From: Melastoma dodecandrum
Lineage: Eukaryota > Streptophyta > Magnoliopsida > Myrtales > Melastomataceae
Length of the DNA stretch: 64,000 nucleotides
Reading direction: 5' to 3'
NCBI GenBank assembly: GCA_029817715.1
Contig: JARUPY010000088.1
Location: 868,001 to 932,000, forward strand
Shown here: in pieces, positions 32,736 to 45,839 of the stretch
How the letters are laid out: each line of letters begins with the position of its first letter
How positions within the stretch are numbered: the stretch's first letter is position 1
The notes under the pieces: model-generated
What the model was told of the DNA's origin: nothing
Database searches by the model: none
What the model saw: the letters and a program-made list of their open reading frames with translations, nothing else
Program-made: the position numbers and the translations under genes

Positions 32736-35700
32736 CTAATGAGTCTCCCCATCATTCCATAGCTTGAAATGCAGGCGGTCAAGGTCCGGAGGCGGAGTCC
32801 CGGGAGGCCGACTGTAGACGTCATCAAAGTGGAGGCTCACGTCTCCCCCTTCAAAGACCTCATCCCCGAATGTCGTCCGTTCCAGCCGTCTGGGTATCCT
32901 CCATTCCAACCCTTCCTCTTGGTCCACGCTCCTCTCCGAGTAATCGTCCTGGTAGTTGTTTTCGTCCTTATTCCATGTGTGGTAGTTGATATCCGGAGGC
33001 TCGACGAAGCTTTCCTGGATGTGAGGACCGTCCCCCTGAGGCCCGCTTCTCGCCCACCAATGGGACTTAGCGTTATTATGTTCCAACATGCTCCCTTGGT
33101 GCTGGAACATGCTCTCTCGAAACAAATGGGCAGAAGTCGATGCCCCTAGCTGAGAAAAGGAACGGGCGCCATGCTGCTGATTGTCCCAGCATTCATCGTC
33201 GTTTCTCTCTTCTGCAATTCCAGAAAGAAAGGGCCGTCTCCCAAAATCATGGGGTTGGTGCACTGGCAAAGGGAGCAGACCCGATTCGATGTCAATGGCC
33301 GCCCTTTTGTTTATGCTTGTTCCTTCTTTTCGAGATGTGTAGTACCAGTCAAGAATATAGCGATCGCTACACTGATCCTGATCCATCATCCAGAGAGGAG
33401 AAAGGCCGTATTTAGCGCTGGGATCATGGAGCAAGTGTGGGAATTCCCTGAAGCCTGAACTGTTCCGGTCTACATGATCCACAAAATGATGAGGGGAGTA
33501 CAGACCCCTGTTCGGAGAATAAGCATTCTCCCGCACTTTGTCGGCTCGCAACATCTGGTCCCTGAAAGTCCTGAGATTGGATATAAACTGCTTGCCTTTG
33601 GGATCGGGTTCCCACAACGGATAACTGCTCTGGAAGCTGCGGAAATATATCTTAACCTATCAGCATGGGAAAAAAGCAGTCGTACTTGGATAGAAGATAA
33701 CAGAACTGAGGAACAAGGAAGACCCCTTATAGTCTCTAGACAAAATCTAACATGGTAAGACTAATAGCATGTGCAAAATAGAACGGAAGAAGGCAGATTT
33801 CCCTCGGACCACTAAGAAATCATACCTCAAGAAAGATTTTTCCATCTTTCCCTGTGAGCTCCTCTTGCTGCGGGGTGCATTGTGCGTAGAACCATAGTTA
33901 CTGTTTCCATGGTTCTGAAAATCAAAGACGCTAAAACTGCAGGATTGATTGGAATGGAGAGATAAGTAGTGTTTCCAGTTAAAAAAAAAAGAGAGAATTA
34001 TAATTCTTGTCAATAGACTTCCAAAATAGATCGTTGTTCACACTTCGTATGTGATAAGAATCGACAAGGAAACAAAAAACGAAACATATAATAAGAAAGA
34101 CCTGCAAACATGACCGACGCCTTCCACATGTACTGTAAAATCAGCAATGAACTGCAAAATGTCCTCCACCCTCTGAAACAGTAAAGAGAAAGGGCTCAAG
34201 TCTGAAAATGTCACCACAATAGCACCAAAGGATATAAAAGTTTCAACAGGGTAAGTACCTTTGGGACAACAAATAAAAGCAAATATGGAGTGAGGAAAAT
34301 CGAGGCCATCTCCTCCAGCAACATCATTCCAGTGTACTAGCAAGTTAAAATAAACAAAAAGAAATGATCATTAACACTGACGACCGCCAGCCAAACAGCA
34401 TCTAGGAGAAATGCAGCCCAATCAGCAATCCACTTGACTGTTTGCTAGTTTTATTTAACTGCTACTTTTCTTAAGGAGACGTTTTCACAACAAACACTAG
34501 TCATCCTAAATGTATGTGCCACATTCACATTATTTATCAATCACATGCAAGCCAATAAGATGATCAACTTGAAGTGAACTTAGGCGCTTTAAGAGCACCA
34601 ACCCTTATGTTATTAAACAGGCGAAACAATTTAATCCAGGTGCATCAACATTCTCTAAAGGATTACCTGAAACAGAGTTTCAAACTCTAACCTAACTGTC
34701 TCCGTATTTTCCCGACCTCTCCATCTCTTCGGCATGTAATGTGTATGTTGCACCACCAAAGTTAACATTCCCTCAGGGTTGAGCACAAGGAGCTCATCAG
34801 AGATTGCAGCACGACTAATTGCAGTGATTGTTCCAAACACAGCAGCATACCACAATAAATTGCGCCCAAATATCTGCGTGAAATCAGAATCTGAGTGCTA
34901 ACAAAATTAAAATCCTAAAGAAAAAAAAAATTGAAAACAGGTTAAGATGCATTACATGCCCTTCGAGGAGAGACTCCTCAAGGAATGCGATTATAAGAAG
35001 GACAGCAACAAATCCACCAGAAACAAAGGAGATGAACTTGGCAATGACAGCAACCACAGGGGATGGAAACTGTTTCAGATACTCTGAGGAATGCACTATG
35101 CTGCTATTTATCCGGTGCTTGAACAAATGATTGACCTGAAATAATGGATGACATCAGATAAATAATTCCTCCCCACTGGCCCCCTAAAACTCACATATGC
35201 TATGATTATTTCCGTGCTAATGTTGTGGAACAAGCAAAAAATCTATCCAAAGGCTGAAATAAAATATAGTGCCCGACAAAATAGAACACTCAGAAGTTCA
35301 TTATTACTCATGTTGTAACGGAAAAAATGAGGATGCCTTTGGTTTGGAGAAGTGTTCAATATCAACGATAAAGGGCAGACATAGTTTGTCACTACAGGTG
35401 CAAAAATTATCATATGAGAGGCCCTAATAATTAGACTCCACTATTGTGTCTCGAAAACTAAATGTCAGACAACGTGTATTGTTAGAAAAGATGGCTTAAC
35501 AATACCTCATTATACTCTCTGAAGATCCATTTAGACAGGTTGGACCACCGTCGTGAAGAGGCCGTGCTTGGATGATGATAGAACTGTTCAGCGTGTCTTA
35601 GGAAGAGGTATACCAGCATAAATATGACTAGGAAGGGAGACAGAAGAAGCATTGCCAGTCCAACAAACATGAGCCTCCTCTTTAATATCTTAGGACTGGA

Positions 35701-36815
35701 TATGAAGTCCCTTTTAATACAATAGTTCCTGTCAAAATTTTACATCCATCTAATTACAAAGAGATGATGAAGAAGGGAAGTCATTTGATTGGTCAAATTA
35801 GGATAAGTCCTCAGGATTGGTCAACACATTACATACCTATCGAACATACTCTGAAGAATGCACCAGTTTAAGGTCCACTCGAGGGTCTTTGTAAGGATAA
35901 GCCGATGAGGTGATCTATTAGACCCCACTTTGATGACCGGACCAGCTCCTGGAAGCCATTGACAGATTGGGAAAGCAAGAACCCCTTTGTTGATCAAACC
36001 AATCAAGTAATTCTCTTTCCGCATCAACCGCATGAGGATATCATGGGCAGACAGATATTTCACTACGCATAATTGCTGTGAACTCTGCAACTGTACGACC
36101 TTCTCGAGAACAGTAGCCCATGGCATGGTCTGAAGTTCAGTGTCTGTAACATGGATACTGCAAAAAAGGATATTCTTTACCTAAATAAAAGAATATAAAA
36201 TAGATCACCAAGCAACAATAACAATGGAATTAAATAATACCTGTTGTAGTAGAAATGCCGTATCTTAAGGGTGTCTTTCAGTTGAGCAAAGAACCTTAGA
36301 AAGCAGAATACCCAGTATATGGAGAAAATCCCGAGATACCCGACAATTATAACTTTTGAAAGAGTTAAAGGTGTTAACGGGTGCTGATTGAAAGCTTCCT
36401 TAGCAAGATCACAGGGCTTAAGTCCAGACTCCACGGCATCCATACCACATTTGGCATTTCTAAGTCCATTCCAATCGACATATAGCAAGAAGAAACAGGA
36501 GAAACAAATGGTGAAGCCCAAGCTTAGAAGCTCTACTATCCATTTGGTAATTATGCACCAGAGGCCCTTTTCACAGTAATAGCTATAAATCCTCTCAAAG
36601 AACAGGTCCAAATCGCTGATTGGTTCTATATTTGGACTTTCCCCATTAAGAAGATCCGAAGGACTCTCACTTCCTGGACTAGGTATAATTCCATAACCGG
36701 ATAGTTCAATCTCAGGATGGACATCACTAAGCAAGCCGGTAGTGAGAGAAGATTCACGCAGCCATCGTAACTTCAATATGCTAAAAGCATGTGCACTTTT
36801 TAGAATATTTAACAT
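32736..36815 (-). CDS. ATG9: ATG9, autophagy membrane protein (lipid scramblase)
   Basis: Nine coding exons: 36815-36241, 36157-35837, 35728-35506, 35135-34956, 34873-34667, 34336-34259, 34172-34102, 33936-33826, 33636-32736. They total 2667 bases (888 residues), in frame. The N-terminus carries SSLTTGLL and YGIIPSPGSESPSDLLNGES. The conserved APG9 core follows: IYSYYCEKGLWCIITKW, FLLYVDWNGLRNAKCGMDAV, RLMRKENYLIGL, LMFVGLAMLLLSPFLVIFML, FRHAEQFYHHPSTASSRRWS with HLFKHRINSSIVHSSEYLKQ, ISDELLVLNP and HYMPKRWRGREN. ATG9 is the multispanning protein of autophagy vesicles that helps phagophore growth. The last exon encodes a long hydrophilic tail rich in His, Asp and Arg, typical of plant ATG9. 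The start at 36815 aligns with the short N-termini of plant homologues; the 5' UTR probably extends toward 38.0 kb. Confidence 0.93.
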
Positions 36816-38560
36816 TATGGATGAACAATCGCAGCAGACAAACTCAGAAAATCCATCCCTCGGAAGCTCATATCAGCACAATGAGGTTCTACAAAGTGAA
36901 AGTCACAGTCATGTTAGACGACACTTCACCAATCTCATATGCTTAGCAACAGAAAAGCAAGTCCTTGCTAGTTCACCATCCATGCTCAGCAAGATTTGAT
37001 GTTTCCTCCTCAATGATATGATGATGCCAATTCAATAACTATGAAGACTTATAAGATCAAAGCATGCAAGTACACTTTATAAGCACTGTCACACACGATA
37101 AAGAGATGATACAATTAACTGCCCTTTTCTTTCTAGCATTGTACTACCAGCAATGTTCGGGAACAAAAAAGCCTTAGTTGGCAACAACACAGTTACAAAA
37201 CCCACCAGAAAAACATCACTACGATGGAGTAAACATAAAAACTAGTCCGAACAAAAAGCGAAAATCGTCCCATCACTTACCTTGTCTACCATTGCACTGA
37301 AACTTTTGACTGAGAAAACCAATCAACCTTCCCTGCAGAACCGTCAGGATAAAAATACACCAGAGTCCTGTTCCCAAACACGCAGCCCAATTGCATCATC
37401 TAAACTATCTTTGGCAGCAAGTCACTTACAGAAATATACAGCCCTTAATTATCAAAGAACTACACAAAATTATTCCAATCAAAGAAATTTCCCAGTTTTT
37501 TGGCATCGAACACGCCCTATATAATTACAAAAATTACTAACATTCCCCATGAGCAACCCAGCACGGTCTTGAACTTCACCTTAGCAGCAACTCAAAAAAA
37601 GAAAAAGCCAGCTACTTCCCATAATCCAACGCCAATCCAGCACTGATAAAAGCCAAAATCGAAACACCATATCCCTCGAGAATAATATCACCATCATCCG
37701 ACAAAACTAATAGGCGAATTACAAAAACCTGCAGGGGGGGTGCGAGAGGGGGGCGGAGAGGATAGCAGAAGACCCGGCCTTTATTACCCCAAACGACCCA
37801 AGCAACAAAACCCAGAATCTAAAATAACCAGATGGAACGGAATCGGAGCACCCCGGAATCACGGTCAACAATTCAACGGCAACGGCCGAAAAAAAATCCC
37901 AACTTTATTGGAGAACAACGGAAAAGAGAATTGGGTAGTTCAGAGAAGGTGGAATCCGATGAAGGGATTGGGGACAATTAAGGAAAGGATAAGAAGAAGA
38001 ACAACAACGAAGAGGACTTGGGGGTGGGGGTTTGATGAAGAGAGGAGGAAGAGGCAGAAGAAGCCGAAAGGGCGAAGAAACGAAGCTCCAGGACAAAAGA
38101 ACAACTAAGAAAATTAAAATTAAAAAAAAAACAGAGAGACACTTTTTAATTTTTTAATCCAGATTGTTTATTTAAATCAGATGGCCATTACTTTTAATTG
38201 TCGACTATTAATTACTTCGATTTGGGATTATCAAGCTGTGATGAATGAATGAAGGAACTATTCCCAAATTTTCCAATAAAAAGAATTTGTCTCGTTGCCT
38301 TTGGAGATTGACATGGTTTTCCTATTTCTATTCCCAATTGAAGGAACAACCCCCCCCCCCCCCCCCCAAAAGAAACTACATAGAAATTGTACACGTTGGT
38401 TTTTTCTCTTCACAATTTCCTAGTACTCCACGAAACAGACAGTTCCACCAAGAGCTACAAACTGAGGTTGTAGATCATCCCAATGCTGATCATGATCTCC
38501 AGAACCATCTATATCTCCAGCCCCCCAAAAGCAAAGGAGTTGTCAAATTGAAGATCCATC
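36816..38560. other. ATG9 upstream region and 5' leader
   Basis: Likely holds the ATG9 promoter, 5'-UTR exon(s) around 37.7-38.1 kb (purine-rich on +, pyrimidine-rich on the transcribed strand) and a 5'-UTR intron. An 18-base poly-C run is at 38350-38367. The 122-codon + ORF here (37740-38108) is judged an antisense shadow of the leader. Confidence 0.45.
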
Positions 38561-38974
38561 ATGTGGCAAAGAGAGTTGTTGGACTTCAGGACTCCACAGC
38601 ATCCATCCCTTGGAACCAACAGGTGGGGTGGAGACTCCCCCTTGCTCGCCCGCAACGTCCCCAGGGAGTCCCTCAATCAGGTCTACCTACGGCTCACCGC
38701 ACCCCGTACCCGGGACGAGGTATACCCTGGTGTTGACGCGGAGGAGTACTTTGAGTCGAGGCGGAGGTTGTGCGACCTTCAGCAGGATGTCCCGTCAGGG
38801 ACACCAAGCCGTAGCAGGGTGAAGGCATTCCTGTCGAATCTTCTGATGACCCCCAGGAGGGAGAGGGGGCCCGGCCCCCCGGAGGAAGTAGTTTTCGGGA
38901 TGAGGTTGGGGAAGAGGAAGTGGTTACGGTTCAAGCGGTGGGATCACAGGAAACGGTGGCCTCAGGGTTGGTGA
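38561..38974 (+). CDS. unrecognised Arg-rich protein, possibly 5'-incomplete
   Basis: ORF of 137 residues, much GC-richer than its surroundings and rich in Arg, Pro and Gly. It reads MWQRELLDFRTPQHPSLGTN, then LNQVYLRLTAPRTRDEVYPG, AEEYFESRRRLCDLQQDVPS, a RRERGPGPPEE linker and the end RLGKRKWLRFKRWDHRKRW. I see no signal peptide, membrane segment or known motif. The base bias and the coherent acidic-then-basic layout suggest real coding sequence. The upstream frame (38245-38560) ends with VVKLKIHHVAKR and could join through a frameshift or intron, so the true start may lie further left. No function can be assigned. Confidence 0.4.
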   Translation: MWQRELLDFRTPQHPSLGTNRWGGDSPLLARNVPRESLNQVYLRLTAPRTRDEVYPGVDAEEYFESRRRLCDLQQDVPSGTPSRSRVKAFLSNLLMTPRRERGPGPPEEVVFGMRLGKRKWLRFKRWDHRKRWPQGW

Positions 38975-39349
38975 CGGCGATATAAACCGAACCATCGTCG
39001 TCATGTTAGTTCTGTCGGCTTCTTTGAATGCGACGAAGTTTGGGGAAAGAATGGTCTGGATAGAATCGAGATTTCTTTTCTCTCTTATCGCGGAGAATAA
39101 TTTAAGCAACAGATGTGAATCCTTGTCAGCGTCGCCTGATTAATGAGGAAAAACAAAAGAAAGCTATGCAGTTGATTTCTATTGATCATGTTCTGTAATA
39201 AACAAAGATTAGTTTTAGTTGCAGGGCGGTCGCGTGTTCTTGTTCACTTAGCGACGTCAACGAGATACAACTCCATGAAAAGAATATGCGTTCTGGCCTT
39301 ATAATTGATTGATTGATGATGATTCTTGTTAATGCAAAACTTCATCAAA
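38975..39349. other. intergenic
   Basis: A/T-rich with no ORF or repeat of note. Confidence 0.4.
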
Positions 39350-39525
39350 ATGAAGACTCTGATCTCAGGGAGATGCGATCTGCAATCGGTGCCTGATTCT
39401 TATGTCCTGCCCGCAAACACCAGACCCGGGGAAGATGAGGTTCTGTTGTTTGAGAGCATTGGAAACTCGATCCATGATCGGCCAGGGGTGGTCTCCCAGA
39501 TCTTGGAAGCTGCTCGAGAATTCGG
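39350..39525 (+). pseudogene. first-exon fragment of a 2-oxoglutarate/Fe(II) dioxygenase
   Basis: Exon-like piece with ATG at 39350 and a good donor (GGGTAAGTAC) after 39525. It reads VPDSYVLPANTRPG, a variant of the N-terminal VPESYV-PPETRPG signature of plant 2OGDs. It ends HDRPGVVSQILEAAREFG, the helix before the FFQVINHGVP strand, where an intron often falls. The IPVIDL strand expected between them is damaged (LFESIGNSIHDRP). No following exon with the His-x-Asp or Arg-x-Ser iron and cosubstrate motifs is found within the next 5 kb, so the piece is considered a relic. Confidence 0.6.
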
Positions 39526-42500
39526 GTAAGTACTTTTCCAGAGCGTTACGCGATGAAACGAGACTAACCACTATAGCCAGATATCGGCCTAAGAACGCAA
39601 TCCGTTTGGGTCACACCTTCGAAATTTCCATGGGCTGTCTGAAATTTTCTTTGGCTGAAGTCACGCCTGACGTCAGCTATCTCCAAAAGTCTTGAATGCA
39701 TTGAACATACAATAAGAGGATAAGGAAAGAAAGAAAACAATCAAACAAAGGGACAACTAATGTGATGGCTCACACTTGTTTTTTTTTTTTTACACTTTCT
39801 GGGGAGAATTATTCCAATCCCACTTCGGGACAGATGGGATTAACAAGAACTAACAATTTGAGCGTATAAATTAGAATCAGAGACTTCCATATTGGGTCCA
39901 GTGAACTTCCAAGATGATCAGGCCAATGAGCACAAGTTCCATATTGACCATATAGGGTAGAGGACTCTCTTCTCTTGAAATGGGTTAGAATTAAACAAGT
40001 TCTTACAACAAACAACCCCATCGGAGAGTACCAAAAGACATTGTCCCCACTCCACATGCGGTCACTTTATTACAGCATCCCCCCTCCTCCCTTAGAACTT
40101 AACTAGTTCAAACAGAAACTGTGACATCTCCAATAGATGTGTACATACCTTGGACACCATGACAAGTTAAATGATCAATCTTCCCCTCTACCTCCCACAT
40201 CAGAAATGATAACGACAATCATCATTGTCCTCATCTGCCGATTCATTATCTCCAAGAGAAATTTCAATCACCCCCACCCTGATATTGAGGGTTTTGGACT
40301 TTGAACAAATGCCCCCCCCTTCAACCTACACCGGATGAACCGTCCATACGCTATTAATTTAATCTGAGGAACAAATGCATAGAATAACATTAAATCATGA
40401 ACATCGATGTAACTTGTGCGAGCGGTTTGAGAGAAGAAAATTAATTTCGGGAAGCGCTGGTTGTCGTGCGACCGCGGGGGCAGCGACACGTCCGACCGGC
40501 CGCATATGTTTTGTCTGGACGGAAATAGACGTTCCGATCTTTAGAAGTGGATTTAATTTTGTTTCGGTAGTTGAGGCGAATGACATTTTGGTATTACGTT
40601 TAGTGCAGATTATGCTTTTTTTTTTGTATATGGTTTCTTATCGATGGACTTGTTTTCCTTACGGACGAGGTAACGCCAAGTGACTCGGTGAATGGTTTTG
40701 ATGGGAGGAGTTGGGAATGGTTGCACGTGCGATGGACCCCTCGTGCAGACAAAGGTGTAGGGTTTGACTGGTCTGTTGGGGCACACAAGTCGCCATCCTC
40801 CAGTTGTCCAAAACCCCACGTATGGTTTTTTTTTTTTTTTTTTGTCATTCAACCCTTCGAAAGTTTCTAAACAATGCAAACGAAGTGGCTCCATTTTTCA
40901 TTTGCTTGGTTTTGCTTGCACTCCTCCTCCTCCCACTCTTCTTATTTCTCCCATCAGCAACGACGACACAGCTAGCATGTCGTGCCTTATCGTTCATTTA
41001 CAGCACATATCGTGGCTCCCTAACATAGAACAGATGGCATCCTTGGCGCGTTTCCTCTGCTGCCGATGGGCACGTGCTGCTTTTAATGTGCCGGAGTCAT
41101 CCGCGACTTCACACGTGTATTGTTACGAGTGGAGATCGGTACGATGGATGGTGGGGGAGTATTCTGTTGTCTTAGTGAAGGTTGGAAGAACCAAGACCTC
41201 TATCTCGTCGTCTTTCCGGGGAGACCGTATGCAGGCCCCTCTTTTCATATATTAGGCGTTACGATATAACATGCATACTTTAAAAGTTCAAATGTGTTAA
41301 GATATATAATATAAATCAAGTTTTATGAGAAATAGTAATATTTTAACGTACTTTTTGAATTCAAACTTCGCACACGCAAAAATAAGACGGAATGGAAAAA
41401 AAACCTGTAGCATTTGCTTTTGCTTTGATCACATCTCAAATAATATACCATTTTGCATCAATTGTTTCTCTCTTGTCATATTGGCTAAGTGGCCAACAAG
41501 TACACATGGCTAAAAGAAAAGATTGGAATAATTTGGTCTAATACTTTTTCGTTGATCCCAGTGACAATGCATTAGGTGCTCATCTTAACTTAAATGTAAA
41601 TTATTATATGCTTCCAATCTTTGATCGCACGAGCGACTTGACTACTACTTCCCTTTTCACCAAAGTGCCTTTTACATCAACCCCAGTATTTTGTATCATC
41701 GAATTGGATCCAATCGTGTATCCATTTTCTTGTTGATTATAGTCTCCATGATTAATTAGGCAGTCTTTTTGAAAAGCAAATTGTACTTGCTTATTATCCT
41801 AAACAACCCCCCCCCAAAAAAAAAAAGAGCTTCTTTCACAGGTCATATGGAACATGCTTAACCCAACATTTCATTACCCACCTAATACACACCACCAAAC
41901 CCAATTTTAATTTTTCTTAATAAGAGGTATCTGGGTTTTTTAGTGTATGGGGGGGGGGGGGATTAGAAATAGAATAAAAATGAATGAACATTACATGATA
42001 TTATACTATTGAATCTGTAGTACATAGATGACTCGGACATGACCATTTTACTACCATTAAAGAAGGGAGATGGTGAGTTAATTAGTTCGGGGGGGGGGGG
42101 GGAGAATGCCATTATTGTTAATTAGAGTTATTTAAATTAGTGTGGAACATGATGAACAGACCTATTGGCCCTTACTCTTCTCTTAATTATGGGTTCAGTT
42201 AATTTGATTAATCCCGAATTGCTCTAGACAAGACTTGACCACACACACACCAAAGAAACGACAAGGAAAGCAAATTCATTGATTATAATCGTCCCCGTCA
42301 TTGCATGCCATCTTTCTCAACTGGACAAGATAAGGTTAGGTTTCTGCAAGGCTCGTCTTAAACACGACCATTTCGAAAGGAGCACGTCTAGATTCCCCAC
42401 CCTTGGAATAAGATAAAAGAAAAAGGATAAAAGCCAAGCCTTCCTTTAAACATGTCCACCCTGTGTTCTCCAATGAAACTTGTGATGATGTTCCCCCGGT

Positions 42501-43686
42501 TCCCCTTTCCTTTTCCTCCATCGTGTCTGTGTGTGTGTGTGTGTCGTGTTCTTACACTCGGGGGAAACTAATGATCACGTCCGAATCTTGGAATTTTGTA
42601 TTCGAGGCGCACGCACACGAGTGGGTGGGAATGGTGAGGGAGCAAAGGGTGTTAGATCAGCGCTAGCAAAGCACCTCGTATTCCAAAACACACTAACCCC
42701 AACCAACGCCAAATTCCAATATCTTCCGTCAGGTGTGTCTACCAACTTAGGGACTTCCCACCCCACCACCCTCTCCTCTTGTATTCTAGTCATCCTTTTT
42801 TACGTTGTCTACAGTCACTCCTCTTTGCAACTCAGTCCTTCGCGAGACGGGACCGTAGCTCGGCCGGACCTAATATCATGCCTGGATAGTCCCGCCTTTG
42901 ACACCATGTTAGGCGGACATTTCCGGCCACTAGGGGTTCCTCACATCATTTTTCCTTGATCATTTCGCTTCTAGACACTTTCGAGTAAGAATCCAATGGC
43001 CCTCGTGAGGAGACGAACCTTACGTAGGGCGTTCGTCGACATCGCAACCAACAACCAGACAAAACCCCTCAGCGGCTCCTTGTCGGAATAGACTAATTGG
43101 GGTCCATTGTTTTCTGATTGGGATTGGATGGATTACCGGAGTTAGGGTAAATCGCATTGCGTATGCAAGCTAGAAGTTGACATCTCTAATTCGTTTTCAC
43201 CCCCTTTTTGTAATAATTTAACCTCGATTTTTACCACCCTTTGGAAAGACCTAAGAGCCCAAATCACGAAACGACTAAGAGAAAAAACACGACAGCCAAA
43301 ATGGGTTTGGTTTAAACTTGAAGTAGCTAATAGCTTTCTTTTGTCTTTATGCCTTTTGTACTATAACAACAATACACAACCTTTCTATTATACAACATGC
43401 TTAATTTATATTATATAAAAATTGGGTTGTGAAGATGATGTGTTTTTGTATATAAAGTGCTTAATTAATGAAAATTGGTCGCCCATTATGGAGACAAACA
43501 GCTGTTTATTCACCATTTTTATAATCACTCCATCTCCCTCCCTTACAATCTCAATCTAGTATTTATAACTCCAATCCCTAAATTCAATAATGCTCCACAG
43601 ATACTCTCATACTTGAGTGTTAATCCCCAAAAAAATTCCTCCCCCGACATCGATCACGTTGTAAAGGAAGTAAGGCAAGCACAATC
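39526..43686. other. long non-coding interval
   Basis: About 4 kb with many short ORFs, none with recognisable domains. It holds several homopolymer and simple runs: poly-T near 40833-40853, poly-G near 41949 and 42091, and (GT)n near 42530. The LOB-domain gene promoter is at its right end. Confidence 0.45.
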
Positions 43687-44450
43687 ATGGCCAGAGCCGG
43701 CTCGCCTTGCGGAGCGTGCAAGTTCCTCAGGAGGAGGTGCGTCAGGGGCTGCGTCTTCACGCCTTACTTCTGCCACGAGCAAGGCGCGGCCCATTTTGCT
43801 GCAATCCACAAGGTTTTCGGTGCCAGCAACGTGTCGAAGCTCTTGGCCAGCCTTCCTGTCGGAGAACGATGCGAGGCGGCGGTCACGATCTCTTACGAAG
43901 CTCAGGCTCGGCTACGAGACCCGATTTACGGATGCGTGTCCCATATCTTCGCCCTGCAGCAGCAGGTTCGGCTACGATCTCCTTAAGGAAGTAACCTTAA
44001 ATTTGCTCGCAGATTGTAGTTCTGTTTCTAGCTAAAAGCCCTTTCCCGGGGGATTGTTTTTGGTTCCTCCAGGTTTTCAATTTGCAATCACAACTAGCTT
44101 GCCTCAAAGAACAAGCATCTCAATCACTCGAAGGCCAAAATTGGCTTAAGCAAGAGCACACGCCGAACCCTTACCAGCCCCAATTCAACCTCCACGAACT
44201 AAATAACAATATGGCCGCATTCTCCAGTTACGAGAACGCTGCCGCCTCGATGGACTCGAGCTCAGCGGGGGATTACCGGACCTGCTCGATGGCCATGGGA
44301 GAGAACGGCTCTTTCACTGGCTTCGACGAGGCTGCAGGTTCCATTTCCACCTTCGATGACCTGCAAGCCGACAACAGCCACCGGTGGGGCTTCCAAGAAA
44401 GCAGCGAGGACCTCCAGTCTGTTGCCTTTGGGCATCTCATCCATCACTAG
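43687..44450 (+). CDS. LBD: LOB-domain (LBD) transcription factor, class I
   Basis: Two exons, 43687-43965 and 44073-44450, joined in phase 0 ([19 protein letters not shown]), giving 218 residues. The LOB domain fills residues 6-105: zinc-binding C8-x2-C11-x6-C18-x3-C22, the GAS block ([17 protein letters not shown]), [16 protein letters not shown] and the Leu-zipper-like coiled coil. Class I LBDs bind DNA in the nucleus and act in organ-boundary and lateral-root formation. The spacing, the [20 protein letters not shown] stretch and the length resemble the LBD16/18/29 clade, which acts downstream of ARF7/19, but the exact orthologue is not fixed. The C-terminal half is Ser- and acid-rich, suited to transcriptional activation. 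Confidence 0.93.
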
Positions 44451-45839
44451 CACGATACTCGAGCAAATGGTGAGACAAGTAGCGATTTATTTAACGAGAC
44501 GAAACACCCGACCACGAACCGAAGGCCTGTACTACTTCATTTGCCCTTCTGTTTCTTGTGTCTGGTACAAAAATACAAGAGACTGAAAACCCTAAGAGAA
44601 GCCCTTCACTATTATTGTGGAATTTAGCCTCGAGGCCTCTGCATACACAAAACTGAAAAGTTATCCGAAAGTTAATAAAATCTCTTGGACAATATAAGAC
44701 ATTCGGCCGGGTTCTTTAGTTTATTACTGTAAGATGTGATGAGGCAGGCGATCCATGATGTTTTTCAGATTCTGATGAACATCAAAAAGCTCAAATTTGA
44801 CATTTTTCTAGCCGCTAGAGTTTGAAAAATCATTAAACGAGAAAAATATGAAGGTAAACTGAAGAAAGAAACGAGGGAGATGTGAGAGTAAGCAGAAAGA
44901 ATTAGTTCATATCTTTATTATTATTGATGTACATGTATTTATAGGTAGGTATATTACTACGGTAATAAAACGGCTAGTCTATTTACAGTAATAATGTATT
45001 ATCCTAATATTTTATTTATGGTAATTGTTTTCCTTTGATTTAGTCTAATTATCTATCTATTACTGTATTTTAAGTAATAGCTAACATAAACTAAAGTCAA
45101 AAGATTAATGACAGTAATAGTCCATGGTTGATTCAGAGCTAAAGATCATTGGGGTAGTTTTGCAATTGAAACTGATTGAAACTTATATATGTAGGCTGTG
45201 TATCTCGTGCTGGTAGTCCAAGTGTTTTTTCGGCGTTCTCTTTTGTAGATGATACCGCAATGAAAGGCTGTTTAACGCGATCTTAATCGCTTGTCTCATG
45301 CCACTGTTCTCGTGTCATTTGCAGGAGGCAGAAGGGGATTAAAATCGTCGTGATGTTAGGGAGGGGCAAGTATTCTCCTCTAATCGTGTAAGGAAATTCG
45401 GAAAGGTGGCTATTTTTTTCTCTTGAACTCTTCAGAATGCCGAAAGTGATGTGAATCTGTTCAGGAGAACTCATAAATCTTAGCAGGCTTAATTTAGATT
45501 ACTGAACCGAGATCACGACCGGTAGCATATGGTGATCGGTAGTTGAGTCGTGTCAGATCGGCTATCACATGTCATCCTCGCGTCTGTATGCTCGTGGATG
45601 GTCCACGATTTGGATCGCAGATCCTGAAGGGCAGCTCTTTTCTCTTCTCCTTTAGAAAGAAGGCATATGAAATGCTGGTGTTTTTAGGTAGCATCGTCAT
45701 AATCATTCATGTTACTGGATAGACCCTGGACTAATTTGAAACGTTATTAAAATTAAAGGACTAAAACAAACAATTCCTGTTAATCATTTGAACAATTACG
45801 GGCCCAAATCTGTTAAAACCGGACATCAACCAACTAACC
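44451..45839. other. A/T-rich intergenic region
   Basis: LBD 3' UTR followed by A/T-rich DNA. A minus-strand TATAAATACATG at about 44930-44945 is reminiscent of an LTR promoter, but no LTR ends or target duplication could be found. Confidence 0.4.

Noticed and set aside
37740..38108. 122-codon + ORF upstream of ATG9
   Set aside because: Low-complexity Arg/Lys sequence lying antisense to the likely ATG9 5' leader.
38350..38367. Poly-C run and other homopolymers (41949, 42091, 56455)
   Set aside because: Simple homopolymers without further structure; may include sequencing error.
40764..41255. 163-codon + ORF
   Set aside because: Passes through a poly-T run giving poly-Phe and has no recognisable motif or start context.
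44880..45130. Possible second solo LTR near the LOB-domain gene
   Set aside because: An LTR-like TATA region is present, but no TG...CA ends with a matching target duplication could be found.
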